Of a stretch of DNA of 64,000 bases, positions 32,094 to 42,850 are shown piece by piece. Source of the stretch: Phymatolithon calcareum (Eukaryota; Rhodophyta; Florideophyceae; Hapalidiales); NCBI GenBank assembly GCA_977006965.1, contig OZ345362.1:2294001-2358000 (forward strand), in the 5' to 3' direction. The stretch's first letter is position 1. Every line of letters starts with the position of its first letter. The position numbers were made by a program, and so were the translations under genes. The notes under the pieces were generated by a model. The model was not told the DNA's origin, did not search any database, and worked only from the letters and a program-made list of their open reading frames with translations.

Positions 32094-33326
32094 ATGTACC
32101 CCATGTCGTCCCCTGCCTTTGCCCTCACGCCGTCCTCGAATTCCTTCCTCGGACTGCAATCGCGCACTCAATTCCTATGTGCCTCTCCTTCACACACTCC
32201 GCGTTCCGCGCGCGGCCCGCATATGTCTGTCGAAGTGCCGGCGGAATCAATCAAGGCCGTCGTGCCAGGGAAGGATGAGCGGCGTGTGAACATCGGTATC
32301 ATCGGAGCCGGTCGTATCGGACAAGTACACGCGGACAACATAACGTTTCGTCTACGAAACGCGAATCTCGTCGGTATTTCTTCCGGTTCTCGTCAACTCG
32401 CCGAGCGTTGCTCGCTCGAGCTTGGTTGCCAACCTTACTATGACTATAACGAGCTGTGCGAGGATCCTAAGGTGGACGCTGTTTGCATTTGCTCGGCGTC
32501 GAATCAGCACACTGCCCAAATCATCGCCGCGGCTCGGGCGGGGAAGCATATTTTTTGCGAAAAACCTATAGATACCGATTTGGACGTGATTGACCGTGCA
32601 CTGTCCGAGGTGCGGAAGGCCGGTGTGAAGTTGCAGGTTGGGTTCAATCGTCGATTTGATCAGAACTATCGTCGTGTGCGGGACGGTATTCTCGCCGGAG
32701 AGATCGGAACGCCTCAAATTTTGCATATTATATCGAGAGATCCTTCTCCGCCGCCGTTGGAATATGTGAAGAATTCCGGCGGTATTTGGCTCGATTGTGC
32801 TATTCATGATATGGATATGTCACGCTTTCTCATCGGTGATGAGGTGGAGGAGGTGTACACACTCGGCGCCGTGAATATCGATGCGGCCATAAAGGAGTAT
32901 AACGATGTGGATACGAGCATTGTGGCGCTGCGGTTCAAAAATGGAGTGATTGGCACGATTGATAATTCAAGGCAGGCTGTATATGGATACGATCAACGGT
33001 GTGAGGTGCTCGGGTCCGAGGGAAGTATTCATATTAATAACAATTATCAGAACTCGGCTATCATCTCAACGTCGTCGGAAGTTAAGCGCGATTTGCCGCT
33101 CAACTTTTTCATGGATCGGTACACGGAGTCATTCATTGTGGAACTGGACGAGTTTTGCGATGTAGTGCTGAATGACAAGCCAATTCCGTGTACAGGGTTG
33201 GACGGTCGTGCGCCCGTGGTAATTGCATTGGCGGCGAAGAAGTCGTACATGGAGCGTCGACCGGTGAAACTTAGCGAGGTGGACAAACCATTGCCGGCAG
33301 ATCTTATCGGGTGGGACGGGCAATAA
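32094..33326 (+). CDS. Inositol 2-dehydrogenase-like oxidoreductase (Gfo/Idh/MocA family)
   Basis: 410 residues from the ATG at 32094. The Rossmann motif G71-A-G-R-I-G76 follows VNIGII, and NAD-binding CSASNQHT lies downstream. The active-site set of the family is present: EKP with Lys157, then Asp234 and His238 in DCAIHDMD, with spacings close to bacterial inositol dehydrogenases (IolG). This implies NAD-dependent oxidation of myo-inositol or a related polyol to the keto form. Conserved QVGFNRRFD and SGGIWLDC support inositol dehydrogenase over other Gfo/Idh types. Residues 1-60 (MYPMSSPAFALTPSS...) are Ser/Pro-rich with some Arg and no acidic residues before about 46, so they may be an organelle-targeting peptide. 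A later start at 32223 (MSVEVPAES) would give a cytosolic 367-residue protein. The frame is open back to 31536 without protein character. No neighbour belongs to inositol metabolism. Confidence 0.9.
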   Translation: MYPMSSPAFALTPSSNSFLGLQSRTQFLCASPSHTPRSARGPHMSVEVPAESIKAVVPGKDERRVNIGIIGAGRIGQVHADNITFRLRNANLVGISSGSRQLAERCSLELGCQPYYDYNELCEDPKVDAVCICSASNQHTAQIIAAARAGKHIFCEKPIDTDLDVIDRALSEVRKAGVKLQVGFNRRFDQNYRRVRDGILAGEIGTPQILHIISRDPSPPPLEYVKNSGGIWLDCAIHDMDMSRFLIGDEVEEVYTLGAVNIDAAIKEYNDVDTSIVALRFKNGVIGTIDNSRQAVYGYDQRCEVLGSEGSIHINNNYQNSAIISTSSEVKRDLPLNFFMDRYTESFIVELDEFCDVVLNDKPIPCTGLDGRAPVVIALAAKKSYMERRPVKLSEVDKPLPADLIGWDGQ

Positions 33327-35930
33327 TGGTGGGAAAGTGTCAATACAGAGAAATTCGAGTTGCAGGCGGCGGACAAATGTTCGCGGGGATATGAACTTGT
33401 GCGCCTGCAACAAATGGCTGCAATCTTTATTACGACGACGAGCAAAAGTGCCAAACGTTAGACGAAGCTTACATTCTTTGTATTTGGATACTAGCCTAAT
33501 TTTTGGGGCGAAGCGGAGTGCACTTGTCGATTTTACGTTCTGTTAAGAACTGTATGGCGGGGGTGCGAAGTTAATAGTTCTTTCATATAAATTTCTTTTG
33601 CAATTACCACTTCCATAAGGTCTACCTTTCGAGCAAGGAGCAACTGAATCTAATTTTGGCAAGTCAAATTTTGGCCCATAACTATTTGAATGCTCTCCCA
33701 GTATTGGGCAAGTGATGGTCATGACCAACATTGAGGGTCCCAAGCGCAGTTCGTGTACCTGAAAGACAACGGTGAACATGGGAGGCGGTCTGAGTAAGAA
33801 GGCGGAAACCATTATTACCAATAGAAATATGTTTTCGGTTCTGTATTGCTTGATGTGAGGTTTCATTGGCTAGCATGGCTGTAACAACGCAGAACGCTAC
33901 CCACTTAGATGAGGATTGATTTCGCGGTCAAGGCTCCGCGAGTGTATCATGTAAGATACTTCCCTAGCAATCGTGTAGACAGCAGCAGAATGACAAAAAT
34001 GTTGGCTTGCAGAATATACAAGACAGCATGAATGTTTTAATCAAAAAACCTGTCTTTAAAGGATACCTGGAACTGCGAGGTGAAGGATATGCCTTTGCTT
34101 TAGGTGTCTCAATAGAGCCGATGTCGTCTCGGGTGTTGTACCGTGGAGCTAAGCAAAATTCAGTTTTGACCACACATTGATGACCATTTCATTCCATTGT
34201 GTGTGCTCTGGGTGGAAATCGTTCACTGTTCCTTCCAGCGGGATTGCAGTCCACTACTGACGTGCGATGCCCAGAGGTTTCCTTCTCTGAGCCAGCACTT
34301 CAAATTCCAGACTGTTTCGTCAATTGGGTGGCCTAATAGGGGGCGTATACCCTTTGTTCCTCATAGAGAAAGACAGAAAGGGATGAAAGAAGAGGGCGGG
34401 CGAGTGCTCTTTGAGGAACAAAACTCGCGTTGTCCCGTGGACGGCGAACGTTGCATATGCAAGCTTGCACATGAGTTGCTTGTCGCGGAGCACTCTTTGT
34501 TAATAGGGTGGATTCGTCATGTATGAGGCATAAGATCTGCTGGCAGCAACGTTTCGATCTCCTACATTTAGTTACAAACCTTTTTTTCGCAACCCAAAAG
34601 GCAAATCCTGTGCTTAAAACCATGTTTGTGAAGTGCGCGGTCCGATTCCTTGCCCTTTTCATGTCTGTCACTTGAATCGCGCTCGATGTAAATTTAGTGC
34701 AGGACTGTAGACACAGTGTGCCCTTTTGCGAAGCATGAGACGGACGAGTTTACATTTCGCTCTCAAAGAAAGTTTTGCTTTGCTCAGGCTGATTTAGTAC
34801 TGTATCAATCATATGATACTGTGTGATACAGGTTGCGTCGAATTGTCAGCAGTAGTGTATCATACTGCATCGCATCGACGCGGTGAGCGCACTGCGCTTT
34901 GGTTGCGATTGGCCTTACGGCGGACCGGGAGTTATACTTTTGTCCCGTGCGGCACGTAAATATGCGGTACTGCAGCATGAGTGCACCAATGTAACAGAAA
35001 TATTTTACGTGTGCCCGATGGGATCATAGAGATTCGGTCCATTTGGAAGGTGCCAGGTGGGAGCGTGCGTGCGTCGCTTACGTAAGCCACTGGTTGCAAG
35101 GATATCGTTTTAAACACGCGTGGTCACGCACGGTGCGGCTGTCAACAATGTCACGATGACAATTTGGCACTTACACGGCGCATGCAGCTGGAATTTGAGG
35201 TGAAGAAAATCGAGAACGTGGATTTGGATTCTTCAGATGGCGGCAGCGAATAGTTTAAGGCGGAGAAGGCGGTACAGTAGAACCACCTGTTCTGTTCTCT
35301 TCTGTCCACAGGAGGTTTGCTGCTGCGCATCATTCAATTGCTTGTGTTGCAAACCAAGCCCATGATGGGCTACCAGTGCGTTGAATGACGACGCACCACG
35401 ATCTCGCGGACAGACGTGGACGAGTGCACGAGGCGCGGCATTGTATTTGCCTATACTGTAGTCCAGTGAACTGTACACGGAGTATATTAACAGTGGGGAG
35501 CTTTCGATTTGAGTCGCACTCGACGTCAATTCGTGGAGACGGCGAATGATTACTATGAATCATTGGATAGGATTGCGTGGGCAGAAAAATGCTGTCGGTA
35601 TGTTTCACCAATTGGAGAGACACGCGTTCTTCAAAGATGCATACTGTACCGTACTATACTGAAATGTGCCGTACATCCATTGTGTCGAATGTGGTCGAAG
35701 CAATTATCGACGAGGTTGGAAGAGTCGTTGCCGTGCGCATGGCATGGCAGGTCCCAACACATTTGAAGGCACCGCAATCTTTACTGTACTGTACTGTATA
35801 AGGGGTAGCGAGGTGAAATGTAATAGAATGTAGATACAGTATCTATCAGGTCAATGTTCAGGCGATGTCTGCTGAAGAGTCTTCAGCACTGATTTAGGGT
35901 TTCAGTAAAGAAACGTTGCAATAGAGTTAG

Positions 35931-35977
35931 CAGTACTGTACAGAAAGCACACTGATTGTACTTTCTGTACAGTACTG
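35931..35977. repeat. Inverted repeat, 17-bp perfect arms
   Basis: Arms CAGTACTGTACAGAAAG (35931-35947) and its complement (35961-35977) enclose 13 nt. No gene or transposon end is recognised at this place. Confidence 0.85.
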
Positions 35978-37075
35978 TACATTCCTTTTTAAAGACAACC
36001 TGAGAATAACCCTCTACAAGACGTGCTACTGATTCGAACGAACTCTATTGATTTTCTGTTCAAGAGGTAGAGTATCTCGTTTACAGTCGAATGCAGTGTT
36101 CTGTTGCTGCAGTTGCATGAATGTGCATCAAGAAGACACGGGAATCTTGGAGATGTTGCTTTTAAAGTATACAAGAGTTTTTCTCCATTGGAAATGAGAA
36201 TAATAGAGAAGAGAGTACGGATGGCAATTGAAAAATGCCGCATGCAGCAAACGCATCTTCTGCCTCCTCATCATGCACGATGTCGGAAAGCATCCGTACA
36301 GAGTTTTTGCGCGACTGGAACTGCAGTTTGCTCCATATTTTAACATATGCAATTGTGGACCTACTGAGTGACTGAGTGGGTAGCTGAATGAGTGACTGAC
36401 AGGGAAGGGGAAATGCTTGTGTAGCATTTTTGCTTCTTGGCACATAGGAAGAGTCTGGAAGTCGTTGCGACCAAGGAGGGAAATAATTGCTTTATGGCAT
36501 GTGCGTGAGAACGATCATGGCGCCCGATGATTCCGGGGGGAGGGAGGTGCAGTGAAGGACGTCTCCTGAGAGTGCGTTGCACACCACGGCGTTGCGTTCC
36601 AGAGGAGTGACGCATATTACGCTCTAGTAGAGGTCGGAAAAAGGAAAATGCTACTGGGCAGCACCAAGTTAATTCAGAAAACATTTCATTCGCGAGCACA
36701 CGTCCTGTTCCTTGGTTTTTGCTGATCATCAATCGGTTGAGGCTAAATGAGGAATGTACTGTCAGTCTGACGTTCATCTGACGTCCATTGTAAGCTCGCT
36801 CGCACTGTCCAGTTATGTATATATCCCATTACAGACTGGAATAGAATAGATGTCACATGTGCAGTCCTGTAGTGTTGATCCACCGTGACCCTAAGTTGCC
36901 TCTATGGAACATACTGCACATTGTTTGATTCCGTCCCAGGCGACAATTAGACCATTGATACTGTTACAAAAGTAGTTCACGCGACGGGCCCCTATCGACT
37001 TTGAACTGTAAGCCTCCATGATTGGGATACTGTAGCCTTACTTGATTTCAATACGAATGCGATTTGAAAAGTATT

Positions 37076-37150
37076 TTTTAAAGTTTATTTAAAAGCCCCA
37101 CAGACTTCCGAAGATATGGGCAAGGCGTCCTCAGTTGCTACCTACTTATT
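37076..37150 (-). mobile_element. Retroelement 3' tail (LINE-like, family F1)
   Basis: Minus strand reads GAGGACGCCTTGCCCATATC, then GTGGGGCTTTTAAATAAACT. Same as the tail inserted in unit B at 19128-19290 and similar to the ends of LINE L2 and L3. Confidence 0.5.
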
Positions 37151-38044
37151 TGAAAAGTATTGCACATTACTGCAAGATGCAGTACCATGATTGCCCAAGT
37201 GGCTGTGCGTGTACTAAATTAAACGAACGAACAATCGAAAGAACGATCGAACGAAGGCTCTAAGTTTATGTATTTCGAATCTATCTGCATCCGTCATGGG
37301 ACGATCTCACCCTTCTGGCGCCACTGGCTGAGTGCCGAAAAATCAACTCTCGTTCATATTCATCATAGGCATGCTGCCTCTGGGCTCACTTCTGAACTCT
37401 ATTGCACTCCACGTCTCGTGTGTCCCGCAGAATGACCTCGATAAGAAGCAGGTCGACAGAAAAGCAAGCAATGTTTTTCATGACGGTATCAAACGATAAT
37501 GTTGTAAATTGTAATCACACTTCTCCAAGCATTACTCGTAGCAACGTATTGCGGAAAGCAGAGCAACGCATACGACTCGCGATTGTTTCCACTGTGTTTC
37601 TTACACACCAGCCAAATCATACGGCACTATGTGCGTGTCACGTTCTCGCCTCAGCACCGTGCTCCACGCACCTTCCTCAAAGTGCCATGAAAAGCTGAGC
37701 TTGTCCAGTGCATATACGCCGCCTTGATCTTCATTGATTCTTTCTAAAATAGAATTGCGTAAGCTTAAGCTTGCTCAGCATGAAAAGCTCTCGCTCCGCC
37801 CTCACCTCACTTCTGTCCGATAACACCCTGCACTGCATTGCACTACATTTCAATGCACTGCACTGCACTGAAATGCCTCACTAACCGTCGTCTTCGTTAC
37901 ACGTATCAGTGTCGCAGAAGTGGTACCACTTAAACCACAGCAAACTTGTGTGTGCTTCCAGTTCCACATAACATCCAACGGAACAAACCCTGTCCCCTAC
38001 CGTAAGCATCATTCACACAGCCGTCTTCCGTCACCCATCCCCCC

Positions 38045-38050
38045 TATATA
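38045..38050 (+). promoter_or_regulatory. TATA box of HA-repeat gene 1
   Basis: CCCCTATATAATCC lies 100 nt upstream of the ATG, in a pyrimidine-rich promoter with CTTCC repeats just after it. Confidence 0.5.
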
Positions 38051-38149
38051 ATCCACCGCTTCCTTCCTTCCTTCAGTCCCCACCCGTAATCCCGCAACCC
38101 GGCAGGCAAACCGTACCCCATCCATCCATTCATTCCTTCATCATTCACA

Positions 38150-39493
38150 ATGGACTGCGAGAGTGACAGTGCCGTCCTTTGGGAGCATCGTTTCGACGAT
38201 CTCCGTCAATGGAAGCAACACCACGGCGACTGCAATGTCCCGAAAGCCGAAGGGAAACTCGGCCGTTGGGTAGTCCGTCAACGCGAGTTGCACAAGAAAT
38301 CAAAACTCGAATCGGAACGTCAACAAAAGCTCGACCGTTTAGGCTTTGTTTGGAACACCAACGAAGCAGCCTGGGAACACAAATATGCCCTACTTGTCAA
38401 GTACAACGAAACACATAATCATTGTTGCGTTCCAATATCAGACTCAACTCTCGGTATGTGGGTTGCTAAAATGCGAGCCAATCGAAGAAGAAACAAACTC
38501 GCACAACATCGAATCGACAAGTTGAATGCTATTAAATTCGTCTGGAATACCGCAGAGGCAGACTGGATGGACAAGTATAATCGACTACTCGAATTTCGTG
38601 CCGTTAACGGTCACGCCTGTGTCCCCTTCAACGAGGGGGAGCTCGGCTGGTGGGTTAACACCCAACGGCAGAACAAACGGAAAGGGAAACTTGTCCCTCA
38701 TCGTGAGGCACTGCTCAACGAGGCTCAATTCGTATGGGCACCGCAAGAATTTCTCGCCGCTCGACGTCGTCAGCAAGCTGCTGCGCGTGCAAATGCAGCA
38801 CATCGACTTGCCGTGCCGAATGATTCCTACTACCGGTCGCAGACTTCTCGGTATGGAAACCATGATGTTGAGAATGCAAACTACTCACATCAGTATAGCC
38901 ACAACCAGGTTAGACATTCTCCTATTGCACCGCCACAAGGATACATTTCCAATCCTCCGAAACGAAGGTATCCCTCCTATCTCGAGTCCCCATCCGTTGT
39001 ACTGTCCCCGACATCCGTCAAACGTCTCAAGCTCACAGTTACGGACAGTTCATCAAACACAAACCGGACACCTCACTCCTCCGCTCCACATTCAGCATCA
39101 ACACCATCGACACATGTGACACAGGTGACGGATTGGACGTCGCACTTTCCACCACGTAACGTCTCGTCGCAAGAAACAGTGCACACCACCGCAAAGACAG
39201 ATGTGAAGGAGAAGAGGCCGGACGTGCGGTCTATCGCCTCGTTACTTTCGCCGTCACCGCAGACACCGTCGCCAATTTCTGTAATGACTTCTGAGTCTTG
39301 CGGACGAGAAGGATGGAAGTTTGTGGAATCACCGGGTCCCTCCTCCGGCGTTCTGTCAAGTATTTGTGGAATACCAAGAATGAATGCGTGTTCGCCAAGG
39401 AGCAACGCCGAGATTGGACGTGGTTTTGTACTACCGCCCATCACTACGTTACGTGGGTTTCAGCAAGCTAAAGCGGCGGAAAGGGATGCTTAA
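38150..39493 (+). CDS. Triple helicase-associated (HA) repeat protein, paralogue 1
   Basis: 447 residues starting at the first ATG after the TATA box. Three HA repeats of about 58 residues lie at 11-68, 75-132 and 139-196. Each follows W...L..y....g.c.Vp....LG.Wv..qR......kl...r...L....f.W. The HA domain is a small helical fold related to Myb/SANT, thought to bind nucleic acid, and is usually found beside helicases; here there is no helicase. Residues 200-447 are Ser/Pro/Thr-rich and disordered, with islands shared with paralogue 2: SPTSVKRLK (about 283), VLSSICG (about 400) and FVLPPITTLRGFQ (near 429). No membrane segment. AATAAA follows at 39636-39641. A nuclear DNA-binding regulator is a reasonable guess but unproven. 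Confidence 0.92.
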   Translation: MDCESDSAVLWEHRFDDLRQWKQHHGDCNVPKAEGKLGRWVVRQRELHKKSKLESERQQKLDRLGFVWNTNEAAWEHKYALLVKYNETHNHCCVPISDSTLGMWVAKMRANRRRNKLAQHRIDKLNAIKFVWNTAEADWMDKYNRLLEFRAVNGHACVPFNEGELGWWVNTQRQNKRKGKLVPHREALLNEAQFVWAPQEFLAARRRQQAAARANAAHRLAVPNDSYYRSQTSRYGNHDVENANYSHQYSHNQVRHSPIAPPQGYISNPPKRRYPSYLESPSVVLSPTSVKRLKLTVTDSSSNTNRTPHSSAPHSASTPSTHVTQVTDWTSHFPPRNVSSQETVHTTAKTDVKEKRPDVRSIASLLSPSPQTPSPISVMTSESCGREGWKFVESPGPSSGVLSSICGIPRMNACSPRSNAEIGRGFVLPPITTLRGFQQAKAAERDA

Positions 39494-39635
39494 TTGAACA
39501 GTTTGTGCGGTAATTTTTTGATTTTTTGCAACCTTTTGCGCGATACGGATCATCTTTCTCGTCGACACAATTCTTTTTACCTTCGCCTGACTAACTGGGG
39601 GATGTCATCTAACTTTTTGCTTTTCTTGAGTCCAT

Positions 39636-39641
39636 AATAAA
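39636..39641 (+). terminator. Candidate polyadenylation signal AATAAA
   Basis: The hexamer lies 143 nt after the stop of HA-repeat gene 1. Confidence 0.4.
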
Positions 39642-42600
39642 CGTTGGAAGAGTTTTCTGAAAGCACACCACATCGCCCATTTGAAAAGTGTCTTGAAAGC
39701 ACCTAGGTTGCAGTCAGATCATTCTTAATTTTAAGGCTAGTTTTTAGCAAATTTAAACTTTTCACCTGTGGGATCTATTCAAGCAATAGAACGCTCAGCT
39801 CAGCTCTTCTCTTGATTCGTTTTAATGTAGATTTACATGCTCAGCCAAAACAGAACAGCGTGCCCTTGCTTACCTTTTCTCAGCCGCTCCGTCTGCAAAA
39901 CGATACACGCAGTGTGGTGCCCGTCGTTCTCAAAGCGATTGATTCTGATACACTTGAAGATCGCCCTCACCACATGTAATGGGACGGGCCATATATTTCT
40001 ACCGCACACTCATACAGTACGTGCGGATATAGCGGCAACTTTGTAAAATCTACGTTTTCGCCGCACATGCCTCGATAATTTTCTACAGATGCTCTTGCCG
40101 GTGCAAACGATACCAGAGAAGATTCTATTGAAGTGCACCTACAAAGCAGGGACAAAAATCAACTGCAAGCCGAAATAGCTGGAAACACAGCATTAGAATG
40201 AGCGTAAATCTCCCCCGTTCGTGCACCGCCACTGGCTGACCCACAGTGCAAACAGCAGACCCGTCCGGTCAACGTACTCCCTTCGCACCGCCGCACGTGC
40301 CAGTGCACGAACGGCGGACACAGACCCGTCCATTTCTAATCTCACCGGGCCACAGTGCAAAAAACTCCTCATCCACATCCTGATAGATACCGTACATAAT
40401 GATAGCACCGTCCCGTGCCTTGCGTTGCACACAACGCTCGCTCAACCGTCCCGTCCCAGCGTTCTCATTGCAACGTGTGTGTGTACAGGTGCGGTAAAAA
40501 TGGACGAGAATTATAGATGAAGTCCGTTAGCATTGCTGGTGGACAGTGCGCTGTCACCTGTCCCCGCTCTTGGAAAACTATTCTGTACAATGGCTCGATC
40601 ATGGCGGTGCGAAAATTACACAGGTGTGCGGACAGCACTGTGAAGATGATATGTGGGGGAATAATGGCGGTTTCAGAGGTCGGCTGTGCTTATTGCATTG
40701 CTTCCGATTGTGCGTCGCAGACCGGTTAGTTCGGACGACTTACGGTGGATACAGGGGCACACTGCAAGAAGGGTACGGTAAATCACTCCGAATGACGAAT
40801 TAGAAGCACGTGACGTAGAAGAATGTGGCTCGGGTTCCGACAGTAGGTAACAAACGTGAAAAATTTGCAAACACTTGCTAGGGTCAGTCATCAATCAGCA
40901 AAGGTGACGGTTGGAAAACCCTAGCATGTGTTCAGAATGCATCCACCGCGCAAGAAGTGGAGAATACTCAAGGTCTACCTTCCCACTCGTACGTTCTGCA
41001 AACTCCATGGTGGTCACCTATGTCATCACTGAAAGGCGAACTACTAAGCAAGAAGGTTTTTTTCAAAAGATTACGCGCACGTACTGGACGGAATGATCTG
41101 CAGCGGAAGCAAAGGGTATTCTTCTCTCAGGAGCAGTACAGGTGAAAAATGACAACGAGGGCAACGTAATCGAAACGTTGTGTCTGATTGTAGCATATCG
41201 CCCATCTTCCAAAAGTCACATCACAGTGTGGTCTCACGAATACTAACGCTGAGCAATAGGAGTGACACACGTGTCGCGCATGATGTCGCACGCCTTTGGT
41301 TGTCTCCCCGCCACGTCTGGCGTTTTCGGTACTCGAGACTGCTGCTTCCTGTTCTTGTTGATATCTAGAGCGTCGGAAAGAGCTTGTAGTTCCTTCCCTT
41401 CCCCTTCACCGCCGGCTCCCACGTCACAAAGTTAGGTCGACTTCCGGCAACCAATAATTTTGTCGACTGTATTTCCTCCACGACTTACTGCATCAAACCT
41501 GGAAGCTGATGAGCTTCAGAAGCTTCTAGGGTGATCCTATGCTTATTCAAATGGACGCTCTACTAACTTCGCCAGCAAATAATCTAAAAGAAAACTCGTA
41601 GATCGCCTCGCCACCTTGCGCTGCAATTTAAAAGATGCGCATTCGGGCGCTCTCTGCGAATCACTCGCTATTCAGTAAAGTTTGTCGCCTAGCGAAATTA
41701 TCGCTCGACCAAACTCTTCCATGGCACTAAATAGTTTTCGTCGGAGAGCTTACCGTCCCTAAGCTTGCGGATGGAATGATTTGCCAGTCGTCAAGTCTGA
41801 AGAGTCGATTCTGCGATTCCCTGTTAGATTGACCACATGGCATACAGTAGCATCAATGTCCGTGTTTATGCACACGAAATCAGCGATATAAACTCACCTT
41901 GGTCTCGTTCTTACCACCGAAGTGCATACTGATTTGCGTTCAGCACAGCAAAATTCCTCTCTCATCCTCCATCTCTTCCACACACTTTCACGTCTCAGTC
42001 ACGCTGTCTATGAAGTCCATCTGTTTTTTCCATGTCGTATAAACTACTTCCCATTCCACGTTTACCTCCTCCACCACAATAATATCAAGCCACTTCTGAC
42101 ACCATTCGCCTCTAAGCACGTGTGGTACGCCAATGAAACATTCGTGCGAATGAATCGCTCAGTGATGGCATCTTTTCATTGCTTGACGACAGAATATGCT
42201 TCGCACCTTCACACAGTTCTTGCATATATGTATGCTATCTGCCGTCCCCGCAGAGTCTCGCACGGCAATGCATTCGTGCGCTGGTTGGCGGTAGGGTGTT
42301 AACTACTGCTCGTGAATTAGGAGAGCACTCCTACTTGTTTGGCTGTCGCTGAAAAAAAAACTTTTGATTCCACCCATGGCAAACTTTTTGCGTTCCACGA
42401 TCCACGAATCCAACTCTCGCACAGAAATCGTTGACTCTTATGCTAGTCATACTTATCGCTGTCGCAATTGGGGAGGAACATTGCATGTTATTGCCGTTGC
42501 GAACACGCAAGCTTTCTCTTCTTCCCACATACAACTGCACTCGAACTCTGTTGCCACTTGGGTGCATGTATCACTAGAAGCACATTTCTTCTTCGAGATA

Positions 42601-42649
42601 TCTTCCAGACGTACGGCAAACAAATAGAAAGAGAAGAAGACGACGAAAT

Positions 42650-42850
42650 TTAAATTTTTATTTAAAAGATATCAACTTCTCTGCTGGCGCTCGGGGCAGC
42701 CTTGAAAGTGCAATTGGCTGACTTTAAATACTGTTTTCGCATACGTGGGTGCAGCACGAGTTTGTGATGTACCGGATTGACCTGTGATCCATAATTGGAC
42801 CTCGAGAGGGAAAAATACTCACCTGCACATTCTTGCAGACGCAAAAATAT
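42650..42850 (-). mobile_element. Retroelement 3' tail (family F2), copy 2
   Basis: Minus strand ends GCCAGCAGAGAAGTTGATAT, then CTTTTAAATAAAAATTT. Shared blocks with 60750-60960 include GGACCTCGAG (42799; counterpart near 60925) followed by GGAAAAATACTC. Confidence 0.5.

Larger units (their letters stand above)
33327..38044. other. Gene-free stretch with TACTGTA-rich island
   Basis: No supported ORF. Between about 34790 and 36000 the motif TACTGTA/TACAGTA and close variants recur (near 34798, 35273, 35453, 35643, 35781, 35832, 35932, 35968). It culminates in a 17-bp perfect inverted repeat (35931-35977). 37076-37150 (minus) carries a LINE-like tail. 37222-37260 is an imperfect AACG/AAAG simple repeat, and 37830-37880 is rich in TGCAC repeats. 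Confidence 0.45.
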
